A program made the translations under genes and the position numbers. From assembly GCA_947600025.1 (NCBI GenBank), contig CANQFY010000003.1, positions 1-55,064 of the forward strand: a stretch of 55,064 bases of DNA, in the 5' to 3' direction. The number at the start of each line of letters is the position of its first letter. Positions within the stretch are counted from its first letter, which is position 1. Under the pieces are notes generated by a model. It was not told the origin of the DNA. It searched no databases and saw nothing but the letters and a program-made list of their open reading frames with translations. This document shows, piece by piece, positions 1-8,343 of the stretch. This DNA comes from an uncultured Oscillospiraceae bacterium. GTDB taxonomy: Bacteria > Bacillota > Clostridia > Oscillospirales > Oscillospiraceae.

Positions 1-1095
1 ATGGCCTGCCCCCAAACCAGGCTGAATCCATTTTCTTTCAGAATTTTACTTGTCCACTTTATTGACTATGGTTCAGTGGTTGCCCTGGTAGGCAAGAACA
101 CCGTGCTGATCCCCATTTTGATGTTTGTGCTCTCCGCCTTCATCTCCGCCATTGGCCCCGGCCACATCGCCGCCGGTATTCTGATGACCACCTTCGCCAT
201 GTATCTGGCCTTTGAGATGGACATCAACCCCATGATCACCGCGCTCTTTGCCAAGCTGGGCGCCAACGCCGGCTGCGCCTCGCCCCTGTCCCTCACCGGC
301 ATCCTGGCCAAGGAGCTCTCCGAACCCATGGGCCATACCGGCTTCGGACTGCACCTGTTTTTGTCCACCCTGCTGTCCGGCTTTGTCTTTACCCTGGTGA
401 TCTACATCGCTACCAAGAGCTACAAGGTCAAGGCCGACAATCCTCTGAAATGGGCCCAGATTCCCAAGTTTAACCGCAACCAGAAGCTGACTATGGCCGC
501 CATCGCCATCATGGTGATCTGCTGCATCGGCTTCAAATTTGACACCGGCCTGTTTGCTTTCATCATGGCCTCCATTCTGATCCTTCTGGGTGCCGCGGAT
601 GAAAAGGCAGCCATCAAGGGCATCCCCTGGGGGACCCTGGTATTCATCTGCGGCGTGGGTGCGCTGGTCAGCGTCATTGACAAGCTGGGCGGCATCGAAC
701 TGATCTCCAACTTCCTCAACGGCTTCATGAGCGAGAAAACCGCAGTGCCCATCATGGCTGCCACCTCCGGCATCCTCTCTTGGGTCAGCTCCACCACCGG
801 CGTGGTCATGCCCGCCCTGTATCCCATCGCGGACCAGGTTGCCCAGCAGTTCAGCAGCGTCAACTATGTGGAGCTCATCTCCGCCATCACCGCCACTTCC
901 TTCGCCGCGGCCATCAGCCCCCTGTCCACCGGCGGCGCCATCATCATGTCCTCCTACTCCGCCTCCAAGGAGACCACCAACGAGGAGATGAACAAGATGT
1001 TCAAGTCGCTGTTCCTTCTCTCCGTAGCCAACGTGGCCATCAACGTCCTCATGGCGGCCCTGGGCGTGTTTGGTCTGGGCGGACTGTTCTATTAA
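1..1095 (+). CDS. MatC/SLC13-type anion permease, 5' end missing
   Basis: Integral membrane carrier of the ion transporter superfamily, closest in feel to the MatC/SLC13 group that moves dicarboxylates and related anions. The open frame runs from the first base of the window. The opening 20 or so residues look unlike a real N-terminus, so the gene probably begins upstream. The visible 364 residues contain about nine hydrophobic segments. A first half-repeat carries the motif SAIGPGHIAAGI, and the second carries the motif SSTTGVVMPALYPIAD followed by SPLSTGGAI; such paired loops form the substrate site in this superfamily. The gene ends in a strong terminator and converges on the CHR genes. 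Substrate cannot be read from sequence; malonate, succinate or sulfate-like anions are all possible. Confidence 0.7.
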   Translation: MACPQTRLNPFSFRILLVHFIDYGSVVALVGKNTVLIPILMFVLSAFISAIGPGHIAAGILMTTFAMYLAFEMDINPMITALFAKLGANAGCASPLSLTGILAKELSEPMGHTGFGLHLFLSTLLSGFVFTLVIYIATKSYKVKADNPLKWAQIPKFNRNQKLTMAAIAIMVICCIGFKFDTGLFAFIMASILILLGAADEKAAIKGIPWGTLVFICGVGALVSVIDKLGGIELISNFLNGFMSEKTAVPIMAATSGILSWVSSTTGVVMPALYPIADQVAQQFSSVNYVELISAITATSFAAAISPLSTGGAIIMSSYSASKETTNEEMNKMFKSLFLLSVANVAINVLMAALGVFGLGGLFY

Positions 1096-1118
1096 AGAAG
1101 TTTTTGAAAAACCACAAA

Positions 1119-1152
1119 AGCCCGCCGCGGAGGCTCCGCGGCGGGCTCAGTC
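1119..1152 (+). terminator. Rho-independent terminator of the permease
   Basis: A perfect 12-bp stem (1119-1130 with 1136-1147) has a five-base loop and is followed by a short T-containing tail, 23 bases after the permease stop codon. The rest of the gap up to 1285 shows nothing recognisable. Confidence 0.8.
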
Positions 1153-1285
1153 TTTATGAATAAAATATCCGCGCCCTCGATCCATCGTCGTTTCCAGAAA
1201 CCTATGGCGAAGGTTGCCGCCGCGTGGGATTGCCCTGTGGGACACGCGAATGGATTCGGACTTTTTCCGGCAGGGTGAGCGCGCC

Positions 1286-1849
1286 TTATTGTCCTGTCAG
1301 GACTCCAATGGCTAAGCCTGCGGCACCGCACAGGGACATGACCAGAATGGGATTCCATTTCAACCGGCGCAGGGCGGTCAGGGCCGCCGCGAACAGTCCA
1401 ACACCCACCCAGTCTACTGAAGACAGGGCCATGGCCTGGCCGTTAAAAACAACCTTGAGCAGAATGGTCAGCCCGGCGGAAGCGATCAGCGCCACTACGG
1501 CGGGCCGCAGGCTGGACAGGACGCTCTGCAATACTCGTAGGTTTTTATACCTCGTGTAGACATAGGACAGCAGGGATACCAGAAAGAGGGATGGCGTAAT
1601 GCAGCCGATGGTCGCGACCACCGCCCCGCCGAATCCGGCGATCCGAAGCCCCACAAAGGTCGCTGCGTTCACCGCGATGGGGCCGGGGGTCATTTCGGCA
1701 ATGGTGATCAAATCCACAAATTCGTTCAGCGACAGCCAGGCATACCCCTCCACGACCTGGGCCTGAATGAGGGGCATGGCCGCGTAGCCGCCGCCGATGG
1801 AAAACAGGCCGATCTGCAAAAAGCTCCAAAATAGCTGCAAATAGATCAT
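1286..1849 (-). CDS. CHR-family (chromate transporter) half-protein, second of pair
   Basis: A 187-residue membrane protein of the CHR superfamily, in which two short proteins usually work as a pair. Family marks are the early FSIGGGYAAMPLI stretch and the EMTPGPIAVNAATFVG motif, followed by hydrophobic helices. The frame is open further upstream to 2026, but that part is the shadow of the neighbouring gene; the true start is the ATG at 1849, which overlaps the TGA of the partner gene in an ATGA. CHR proteins are named for chromate, a sulfate look-alike, but their normal substrate is often unknown. The position at the end of a unit with a sulfatase maturase and NahK suggests sulfate handling; that is inference. 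Confidence 0.88.
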   Translation of the reverse strand: MIYLQLFWSFLQIGLFSIGGGYAAMPLIQAQVVEGYAWLSLNEFVDLITIAEMTPGPIAVNAATFVGLRIAGFGGAVVATIGCITPSLFLVSLLSYVYTRYKNLRVLQSVLSSLRPAVVALIASAGLTILLKVVFNGQAMALSSVDWVGVGLFAAALTALRRLKWNPILVMSLCGAAGLAIGVLTGQ

Positions 1850-2427
1850 TTTTCCGGGCCCTCCCGCTTCTTTTGTCCCATGGCCAGGCCAATCCCCACC
1901 ATGCCCGCCGCCAGGATGATGAAAATGACGTTGACGCCGAAGCAGAAGGTGGCGATAAAGGCGGCGGCCATGACGGCCAGATGGACGGGGGATCCGGTTT
2001 TCAGCTCCTTGGCCCCCAGGCTCCACACCACATCCAGAATGACCGCCGCGACGCCCGCCTGCATTCCCTTCAGGGTCAGGGCCACATATCGATTGGAGGC
2101 GAAGGCCGCGTAGCCCAGGGAGATCGCGGACAGAATCGCCACAGGCGGGATGACGGTGCCCAGGACGGCCGCGACCATGCCGGCGAAGCCGGCCACATGC
2201 CAGCCCACCAGGATGGCGGCGTTCACGGCAATGGCCCCCGGAGAGGACTGGGCCAGAGCCGTCATGTCCAACATTTCCTGCTCGTCGATCCAGTGGAGCT
2301 CATCCACAAACTTTCGCTTCATGAAGGTGATGATGACAAAGCCGCCGCCAAAGGTAAAGGCGCTGATGTACAGCATGGTGAAAAACAGTTTTGCCAGCAG
2401 CCCGCACTTTTCGGGCAATTTCTTCAT
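1846..2427 (-). CDS. CHR-family (chromate transporter) half-protein, first of pair
   Basis: A 193-residue partner of the next CHR protein. It carries AFTFGGGFVIITFM near the N-terminus and ALAQSSPGAIAVNAAILVG, matching the GGG and PGP-type motifs of the family, followed by three or four hydrophobic helices and a charged tail. The start at 2427 is chosen because a GGAAAGGAGG-like ribosome site lies just upstream; an in-frame ATG at 2499 would fall inside nahK. Only 31 bases separate it from the nahK stop, so it is almost certainly in the same transcript as AraC, the sulfatase maturase and NahK. A role in exporting sulfate released in the cytoplasm would fit that company but is not shown. Confidence 0.88.
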   Translation of the reverse strand: MKKLPEKCGLLAKLFFTMLYISAFTFGGGFVIITFMKRKFVDELHWIDEQEMLDMTALAQSSPGAIAVNAAILVGWHVAGFAGMVAAVLGTVIPPVAILSAISLGYAAFASNRYVALTLKGMQAGVAAVILDVVWSLGAKELKTGSPVHLAVMAAAFIATFCFGVNVIFIILAAGMVGIGLAMGQKKREGPEK

Positions 2428-2458
2428 AGTGGCACTGCCTCCTTTCCGGGAAGCGGAT

Positions 2459-3583
2459 CTATTTTGCGTATGCCGCCACGACGGCCCCCATGGCGTCAAA
2501 CCGTTCCTCCATGTCCCGGACCAGCTTGAACTGAGTCCGGCAGCGGCGCAGATTCTGGTCCGGGTCGTGGATGCGGAAATAGCGATCCCCTTCCAGATAG
2601 TCTGTCAGAAACCGGATGCCACATTCCAACGTCATCAGCCGGGCCCCCCAGGGCAGGTATTCCAGCTCCGCCGGGGTCAGACTGCCGCCCGCTCCCTCCA
2701 GGAAGCCACGGGTGTAGGCCTCGAACAGCTCCAAGTCAAAGGCCACCTTGGAAAGATCCGCCTCGTCCTCGGCGCAGTGGTTGGCGCCGAAGCGGATGGA
2801 GTCGCCGAAATCGTTGATGGCCAGACCGGGCATGGTGGTGTCCAGATCGATGACGCAGATCCCCTCTCCGGTCTTCCGGTCGATGAGGATGTTGTTCAAC
2901 TTGGTGTCGTTATGGGTCACTCGAAGGGGGAGCTTCCCCGCCCGCTGGGCCCCCAGAGCCACGGAGCAGTCCTCTTTTCGGTCCAGGACAAATTGAATTT
3001 CCGCCCGTGCTTGCACCGCCCGCCCCAGAGGATCCGTCTCCAGAGCCGCTTCCAATTTGGCGAAGCGGGCCTCGGTGTTGTGAAAATCGGGAATGGTCTC
3101 GTGGAGGGTCTCGGCGGGATAGTCCGATAGCAGATACTGAAAGCGCCCGAAGGCCCGGGCCGACGCTTCAAACAGCGCCGGAGTGGCGGACTGGAAGCAG
3201 TCCGTACCCTCCACGAAGGGCATCAGCCGCCAGAGCTTCCCGCCGGGATCCCGGAAAAAGCGCCCGCCGTTCTTTGCCGGGACCAGACTCAGGGTTTCCC
3301 GCCGGGGATCTCCGCCCATGGCCAAAATTTTCTTCCGCAGAAAGGAGGTGACGCCCTCAAAATTCTCCATCAGGGCCTCCGGGTCCGGGAAGACCGCCGA
3401 ATTGATCCCCTGGAGGATGAAACGCACGCAGTCGCCCTCCTGCCCCTGGCAAAGAACGCAGTAGGTGTCGTTGATGTGCCCCTGGCCGTAGTGTACCGCC
3501 CCCAACAAGGTGGCGGGGAAGGAGTAGGCGTCCAGGACCGGCGTCAGAAAGGGCGCGTCCGGGGGAAGATAGGGTTTGCACAT
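2459..3583 (-). CDS. nahK: N-acetylhexosamine 1-kinase (NahK-like)
   Basis: A kinase of the aminoglycoside phosphotransferase fold that phosphorylates the anomeric carbon of GlcNAc or GalNAc with ATP. It feeds the hexosamine left after phosphorolysis of lacto-N-biose or galacto-N-biose into sugar-nucleotide metabolism. The 374-residue sequence follows the bifidobacterial NahK pattern closely: YGQGHINDTY at 32-41, the catalytic loop VTHNDTKLNNIL at 222-233 (Asp226), metal-site IDLDTTMPG at 245-253, DFGDSIRFGA at 258-267, and TLECGIRFLTDYLEGDRYF near the end. The protein is cytoplasmic. The ATG at 3583 has a GGAGG site. The gap to the preceding maturase gene contains a small hairpin (3615-3636) and a TATAAT on this strand, so an internal promoter is possible. 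A GH112 phosphorylase lies in the divergent operon, which supports the assignment strongly. Confidence 0.9.
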   Translation of the reverse strand: MCKPYLPPDAPFLTPVLDAYSFPATLLGAVHYGQGHINDTYCVLCQGQEGDCVRFILQGINSAVFPDPEALMENFEGVTSFLRKKILAMGGDPRRETLSLVPAKNGGRFFRDPGGKLWRLMPFVEGTDCFQSATPALFEASARAFGRFQYLLSDYPAETLHETIPDFHNTEARFAKLEAALETDPLGRAVQARAEIQFVLDRKEDCSVALGAQRAGKLPLRVTHNDTKLNNILIDRKTGEGICVIDLDTTMPGLAINDFGDSIRFGANHCAEDEADLSKVAFDLELFEAYTRGFLEGAGGSLTPAELEYLPWGARLMTLECGIRFLTDYLEGDRYFRIHDPDQNLRRCRTQFKLVRDMEERFDAMGAVVAAYAK

Positions 3584-3669
3584 AAAATCTGCCTCCTAAA
3601 CATGGGATCATTCCGCCCGGCCATGTAGAGCCGGGCATTATAGGATTGTTAAAGTGTGGTCTTCGACGA

Positions 3670-4791
3670 TCAGCCCCGCTGGGCGCCGATCATTCGGGCC
3701 GCCTGGAGAAGCAGGTCCTCCCGTTTGGTGAAAAAGTACCGGTAGGCGGCGCAGAGGGCGGTTTTCCCCGGCCCGTCCCGCGTATAAATCCGTTCCCGGC
3801 GGCAGCCGTTCCGGCACAGCGGGTAGTACCGGCAGGCATGGCACTCCTCGGGTCCCGGGCAGGACGCCTCCACAAATTGCCTGGCGGTTTGGCTTTGGGC
3901 CATATCCTCCAGGGAGCCGGTCATGACGTTGCCCAGCCGCCATTCGTCCAGGGCGTAAAAGTCGCAGGGGTATACCGCTCCGTCGCTCTCCACGGTGAAG
4001 CCCACGGAGCAGCGGCCCACCATGTTGCAGGCCTCCGGCGGCAGACCCAGCAGGATCCCGATCCAGTTGTCCAGATGGCGGACGCTGACGCAACGTCCCT
4101 CCAGCAGGTCCCGAAACCACAGATCGAACACCCGGACCAGAAATTCGCCATAATCTTGGGGCGGCAGGCTGTATTCCCGCCCGCCGGAGAGACTGTCCAG
4201 TGGTTCCAGGCAGGGAATGAATTGCAGGCGGCGGAAGCCCCGACCGGTGAAGAAGCGGTAGACCTGCTCCGGCTGCCGGGCGACTTGGCCCGTGACCACG
4301 CAGAGAATATTCAATTCTACCCCGGCTCGTTGCAAAAGCCCGGCGGCCCGCATCGCCCGCCGGAAAGTTCCCCGGCCCTCGGCGTCCCGCCGGTGCAGGT
4401 CGTGGAGCCGGGCCGGGCCGTCCAGGGAAAGCCCCGTCAGGAACCGGTTCTCCGCCAGAAACTTCACCCAGGTCTCGTCAATGGTCAGGCCGTTGGTTTG
4501 CAGACTGTGATACACCTGCAGATCAGGCCGGGCGTATTTATTCTCGATTTTCAGAAATTCCCGGTAAAAATCCAGCCCCGCCAGAGTGGGCTCGCCGCCC
4601 TGGAACAGGAAGGTGCAGCTGCCCTCGGCGGCGGACATGGCGGCCGCCACCGTCCGCTCCAGCACTTCCGGGGACATCACGCCCCGGTTGGGGACCTGGC
4701 GGTGGGCGGCCTCGTCCCGGTAAAAGCAGTAGGCGCACCGCATCTCGCAGGCCGAGGAGGCGGGCTTTACCATTACCGTCAAATTCCGCAT
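3670..4791 (-). CDS. Anaerobic sulfatase-maturating enzyme (radical SAM, SPASM)
   Basis: A cytoplasmic radical SAM enzyme that turns the active-site Cys of a sulfatase into formylglycine without oxygen. The 373 residues include the SAM cluster Cys15, Cys19 and Cys22 (CEMRCAYC), the QGGEPTL motif at 64-70 and SLQTNGL at 96-102. They continue with Cys255, Cys261 and Cys276 plus Asp277 in YPCDFY, and C-terminal SPASM cysteines (CPGPEECHACRYYPLC). Length and motif order match the clostridial anSME family throughout. It sits one base after the AraC gene in the same unit and opposite the Cys-type sulfatase at 11406-12761, its likely client. Other sulfatases elsewhere in the genome could also be clients. 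Confidence 0.92.
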   Translation of the reverse strand: MRNLTVMVKPASSACEMRCAYCFYRDEAAHRQVPNRGVMSPEVLERTVAAAMSAAEGSCTFLFQGGEPTLAGLDFYREFLKIENKYARPDLQVYHSLQTNGLTIDETWVKFLAENRFLTGLSLDGPARLHDLHRRDAEGRGTFRRAMRAAGLLQRAGVELNILCVVTGQVARQPEQVYRFFTGRGFRRLQFIPCLEPLDSLSGGREYSLPPQDYGEFLVRVFDLWFRDLLEGRCVSVRHLDNWIGILLGLPPEACNMVGRCSVGFTVESDGAVYPCDFYALDEWRLGNVMTGSLEDMAQSQTARQFVEASCPGPEECHACRYYPLCRNGCRRERIYTRDGPGKTALCAAYRYFFTKREDLLLQAARMIGAQRG

Positions 4792-4792
4792 A

Positions 4793-5644
4793 TCAAGCCT
4801 TTGACGGAATGTCCGCCGGATGGATCCGTACCGCCTGACGGTATTCCAGAGGCGTCTTTCCCACCAGCTTTTTAAAGCGCTGGCTGAAATAGCTGGGGCT
4901 GGAAAAGCCGGTAATGGAGCTGATCTGGCTAACGGTATAGTCCGAGTTTTCCAAAAGATGCTTGCTCTCCGCGATCCGGTGGGCCAAAAGATAGCTGATG
5001 GGACTGCATCCGATCTCTTTATTAAAGGTGTGGATCAAATAGTGCTTGCTCATGTGGGACAGCTCCGCCAAGGTGTCCAGGGTGATATCCTCCTGGAAAT
5101 GCTCGTCCATGTACTGCTTGACCCGGGCGCACTCCAAGCTGCTCCGGGTCTCGTCCAAAGCCTGGCTCCGCTGGACGATGTGCCGGCGGAGAAGGATCAG
5201 GAAGACTCGGGCCAGGCCGGCGCATACCTCCAGATAGTTCTCCTGCCGCTCCTCGCACTCCCGAAGAATGGCCTCGGGATAAAATCGGTAGTCCTCCCCG
5301 GCGCTGCTCTGGATGCGAAAGAGCCGCTGCTCCGTGCCACCGGGGGCCTGAAACTGGACCCCCTCAATGCCCATCACGATGTATTCCAGGGGATTGCTGG
5401 CAAAGGACAGCTCCGTGTGCATGGTATAGGGGTTGACCACCACCAGATCGCCGGGGTGGAGGGGCAAGTCCTGGGATTCCATCCGGAAGAACCCCTTTCC
5501 ACTGAGAACATAAAAAATTTCGACGCAGTAATGGGAGTGGAGCAGACTGTGCCAGTCGTTTTCGCATTTGCTGTGGGAGATGTACTGGAGTCGGAAATCC
5601 TGTCCCGGCTCCTGATAATCGATGTCATACCGCTGGATGCCCAT
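4793..5644 (-). CDS. AraC-family transcription regulator with cupin sensor domain
   Basis: A 283-residue regulator. The N-terminal part (about 15-150) looks like an AraC-type cupin (HSHYCVEIFYVLSGKGFFRM, then LHPGDLVVVNPYTMH). The C-terminal part (about 185-275) has the two helix-turn-helix units of AraC/XylS proteins, ending in the typical SITGFSSPSYFSQRFKKLVGKTPLEYRQ region. It heads the leftward unit with the sulfatase maturase, NahK and the CHR pair and is divergent from the GH112 transport operon. It is therefore the obvious controller of both, probably sensing a disaccharide or hexosamine. Candidate binding sequences lie in the 371-base divergent region. The inducer cannot be read from sequence. 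Confidence 0.9.
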   Translation of the reverse strand: MGIQRYDIDYQEPGQDFRLQYISHSKCENDWHSLLHSHYCVEIFYVLSGKGFFRMESQDLPLHPGDLVVVNPYTMHTELSFASNPLEYIVMGIEGVQFQAPGGTEQRLFRIQSSAGEDYRFYPEAILRECEERQENYLEVCAGLARVFLILLRRHIVQRSQALDETRSSLECARVKQYMDEHFQEDITLDTLAELSHMSKHYLIHTFNKEIGCSPISYLLAHRIAESKHLLENSDYTVSQISSITGFSSPSYFSQRFKKLVGKTPLEYRQAVRIHPADIPSKA

Positions 5645-5663
5645 AAAACGCCCTCTAATTTTG

Positions 5664-5678
5664 TGTAAATTCTTTACA
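5664..5678. promoter_or_regulatory. TGTAAA-N3-TTTACA palindrome, operator candidate
   Basis: A perfect palindrome (TGTAAATTCTTTACA) lies 20 bases upstream of the AraC start. The same TGTAAA half-site is repeated many times at 48.7-49.0 kb. It resembles catabolite-control or LacI-family operators in Firmicutes, but the protein that binds it is unknown. Confidence 0.45.
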
Positions 5679-5733
5679 AATATTGCTTTTCGAAAAAATG
5701 GAATAAAAACCTACCCGCCCAGGAAACTGCACT

Positions 5734-5772
5734 AATTTTACCAACATGATCGAAAAATGTCAAGGTAAAATT
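5734..5772. promoter_or_regulatory. Inverted repeat in the divergent control region
   Basis: AATTTTACC (5734-5742) and GGTAAAATT (5764-5772) form a 9-bp inverted repeat around 21 bases. Two further look-alike stretches, TCGAAAAAATG near 5690 and TCGAAAAATG near 5750, are in direct orientation, as AraC-family sites often are. These are candidate binding sites for the adjacent AraC protein. Confidence 0.35.
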
Positions 5773-5911
5773 GGGGGATGTGCTCCATGCGTATTTAGAA
5801 AAACGGCTGAAAATTACGCAAAATATCCATAACAGATTGGTTTACAGCCCCTTCCTATGGATAACATGCTGAAAAAAGCAGGATATATAAAATATATAGC
5901 AACTTATTGCA

Positions 5912-5940
5912 TTGCTAATTCCCCTTGCGAAAGCTATAAT
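5912..5940 (+). promoter_or_regulatory. Promoter of the GNB/LNB import operon
   Basis: TTGCTA (5912-5917), a 17-base spacer and a perfect TATAAT (5935-5940) form a sigma-A type promoter. The weak -35 box is typical of an activated promoter, which fits control by the AraC protein. Confidence 0.6.
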
Positions 5941-6015
5941 CTAGTTAATTCCATGGCGGAAGACCCCAGCCGTGGAAAAGACAACATTTACACAATCAAT
6001 TAAGGAGGAAATGAA

Positions 6016-7329
6016 ATGAAGAAACTGTTCGCCCTGCTGCTGGCAGCAGTCATGGTCCTGGGCCTTGTGGCCTGCGGCCCTGCCGGCAATGACCAGACCG
6101 AACCTCCCAAGTCCACCGGCAATCAGACCCAGGCTCCCCCCAAGGGATCCGAGCCGCCCCAGACCAATGCCCCCGAGGGCAAGAAGTACGAGGGCGTGAC
6201 CCTGAACTACTGGTCCATGTGGAACGCCGCCGAAGCCCAGGGCAAGGTCATTGCCGAGGCCGCGGCCGCCTTCGAGGAGGAGACCGGCGCCCACATCAAC
6301 ATCGAGTGGAAGGGCCGTGACATCAACACCCTGCTGTCCGCCGCCCTGGAGTCCCAAGAGGACATCGACCTGTTTGACGAGGACTACACCCGTATCGGCC
6401 AGGTCTATGCGCCCTATACCGCCGACCTGACCGAGATGGCCGCCGCCGCCAACTACGACGCTGTCAGTTATTCCGTGTTCAACAACCAGTCCATCGCCTG
6501 GGCCGGCTACCTGAACAGCATCACCGAGCAGCCCAACATCGGCGGCGTGTTCTATGACCGGGACGCCTTTGAGGCCGCCGGCATCACCGCCGATCCCACC
6601 ACCTGGGCCGAGTTCCTGGACGCCTGCCAGAAGCTGAAGGACAACGGCGTGGCCCCCCTGGTGCAGGACAGCGCCTACACCAACTTCTCCTTCTACTATC
6701 AGCTCACCCGCCACATCGGCGAGGAAGGCATCGCCGATCTGCGTGAGAACGGCGGCTGGGCCGACAACGCCGGCGCCGTGGCCGCGGCTCAGGAGATCAT
6801 CGATCTGGTGAAGGCCGGCTACTTCGCCGACGGCACCCCCAGCGAGTTCCCCAGCGGCGAGAATAAGATCGGCCTGGATGAGGCTGCCATGGTTATCTGC
6901 GCCGACTACGTCTGCGCCGAGGTGGACGGCAACACCGAGAGCCAGACCAACTGGGGCGTGTTCAACGTCCCCGCCGTGGAGGGCGGCGTCTCTACCGCGG
7001 CCTACATGGGCACCAACTCCCTGGCCATTACCAATTACAGCGAGAACCAGCAGGCCGCTTTTGACTTCTGCCTGTTCCTGGTCACCGGCGAATGGGGCCA
7101 GAAGCTGGCCGACGAGGCCCACCAGATCCCCGCCGACCCCAACAACACCTGCTCCTCCCTGCCCGGCGCGGTGGAGACTCTGCTGGCTGCCGACGCCCCC
7201 ATGTCCTGGTGCGGCGAGCTGAACACCCACCCCGCCTGGCAGGCCATGCGGGATGAGATGACCCGGCTGTTCGCTGGCGCTTACGAGACCGGCGCCGACT
7301 TCTGCGCTGCCATCGACGCGCTGTACTAA
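6016..7329 (+). CDS. Sugar ABC importer, substrate-binding lipoprotein
   Basis: A family 1 extracellular solute-binding protein of 437 residues that would capture the sugar outside the cell and hand it to the two permeases that follow. A lipoprotein signal peptide ends at Cys20 (lipobox LVAC), then a Pro/Thr/Gln-rich linker to about residue 57, then the binding fold with repeated NYWSMWNAAEAQ-like and TWAEFLDACQKLKDNG stretches. An AAGGAGG site precedes the ATG. Context (GH112, NahK, sulfatase) points to galacto-N-biose and/or lacto-N-biose, perhaps sulfated, as ligand; the ligand itself is inferred. A hairpin with a T-run follows the gene, which would favour excess binding protein over permease, a common arrangement. 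Confidence 0.88.
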   Translation: MKKLFALLLAAVMVLGLVACGPAGNDQTEPPKSTGNQTQAPPKGSEPPQTNAPEGKKYEGVTLNYWSMWNAAEAQGKVIAEAAAAFEEETGAHINIEWKGRDINTLLSAALESQEDIDLFDEDYTRIGQVYAPYTADLTEMAAAANYDAVSYSVFNNQSIAWAGYLNSITEQPNIGGVFYDRDAFEAAGITADPTTWAEFLDACQKLKDNGVAPLVQDSAYTNFSFYYQLTRHIGEEGIADLRENGGWADNAGAVAAAQEIIDLVKAGYFADGTPSEFPSGENKIGLDEAAMVICADYVCAEVDGNTESQTNWGVFNVPAVEGGVSTAAYMGTNSLAITNYSENQQAAFDFCLFLVTGEWGQKLADEAHQIPADPNNTCSSLPGAVETLLAADAPMSWCGELNTHPAWQAMRDEMTRLFAGAYETGADFCAAIDALY

Positions 7330-7371
7330 GATCGTACTTCGTCCCTACGCTACGAATTGACCATCTTCACG

Positions 7372-7407
7372 AAACAGGCGACGCCTCATACGGCGCCGCC
7401 TGTTTTT
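7372..7407 (+). terminator. Intercistronic hairpin with T-run (partial terminator)
   Basis: AAACAGGCG and CGCCTGTTT pair around an inner four-base stem with one mismatch, followed by TTTTT. It lies between the binding-protein gene and its permeases, where leaky termination or mRNA stabilisation often sets expression ratios. Confidence 0.65.
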
Positions 7408-7436
7408 CTGAAACCCGGATTTGAGGTGATTCTGAA

Positions 7437-8330
7437 ATGAGAAAAAACAAGATCCTGATCGCCTGCTTTGTGGCCCCCGTGGTGATTACCCTGGCGCTGA
7501 TGTATGTCTACCCGGTGGTCCGCACCGTGCTCATGAGCTTCTTCCGGGTGGAGAGCCTCACCGCCCCCACCGAGACCTGGAGCTTCTACGGCCTGCAAAA
7601 CTACTTCACCATCCTGCACAACTCCTCCTTCAAAACCTCCATGGTGAATATGATGCTCATCTGGCTGGTAGGCGGCGTGATCACCCTGGCCCTGTCCATG
7701 ATCATGGCGGTGATCCTGACCAGCGGCATTCGGGGCAAGAAATTTTTCCGGGCCGCCATCTATCTGCCCAATATCATCAGCGCCGTGGCCCTGGCCACCA
7801 TGTGGCGGCAGTATGTGTTCAATTACGACTACGGCCTGCTCAATGACATGCTGAAGCTCATCGGCCTGGACAAATTCCAGTGGATGGGGAGCGACACCAA
7901 GTTCTGGTCCATGCTGGCTGCCTTTATTTTTGGCTCTGTGGGCTACTACATGCTCATCTACATCAGCGGCATCGAGGGGATCCCCCAGGATCTCTACGAG
8001 GCCGCCACCCTGGACGGCGCCGGGAAGGTGCGCCAGTTCTTCTCCATCACTATGCCTCTGCTGAAGGGGATTCTGAAAACCTCTATCACCTTCTGGAGCA
8101 TCAACACCACCACCTTCTTCCTGTGGACCAAGATGTTCTCCCCGGTGAACACCGAGGGCTCCACCATCGTGCCGGTGGTATACCTGTACGACACGGTGTT
8201 CGGCGGAAAGGGTGTGGTCCACCGGGACGCCGGCGCCGGCGCGGCGGTGGGCGTGGTGCTGACCATTATCATCGTGGCGGTGTACACCATCACCAACGTC
8301 CTGATCAAGGACAACGACCTGGAGTATTGA
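7437..8330 (+). CDS. Sugar ABC importer permease (MalF/UgpA type)
   Basis: Inner-membrane permease of 297 residues with six predicted helices, starting with a positively charged N-terminus (MRKNK). The EAA loop that contacts the ATPase is visible as LYEAATLDGAGKVRQFFSITMPLLKG at about residues 186-211. It forms a heterodimer with the following permease and takes sugar from the preceding binding protein. Only 13 bases separate it from the next gene. The operon has no ATPase, so it probably borrows the MsmX-like ATPase at 49046-50230 or one outside the window. Confidence 0.9.
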   Translation: MRKNKILIACFVAPVVITLALMYVYPVVRTVLMSFFRVESLTAPTETWSFYGLQNYFTILHNSSFKTSMVNMMLIWLVGGVITLALSMIMAVILTSGIRGKKFFRAAIYLPNIISAVALATMWRQYVFNYDYGLLNDMLKLIGLDKFQWMGSDTKFWSMLAAFIFGSVGYYMLIYISGIEGIPQDLYEAATLDGAGKVRQFFSITMPLLKGILKTSITFWSINTTTFFLWTKMFSPVNTEGSTIVPVVYLYDTVFGGKGVVHRDAGAGAAVGVVLTIIIVAVYTITNVLIKDNDLEY

Positions 8331-8343
8331 GGAGGGGAGCGCC

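Noticed and set aside
1286-2427. CHR pair taken as a simple chromate-resistance gene set
   Set aside because: Possible, but its close position after nahK and the sulfatase maturase makes a link with sulfate metabolism at least as likely; no other metal-resistance gene is present.
5941-7230. A 429-codon open frame on the minus strand over the GNB/LNB binding-protein gene
   Set aside because: Gly/Val-rich shadow; the + strand protein has a lipobox and the family fold.
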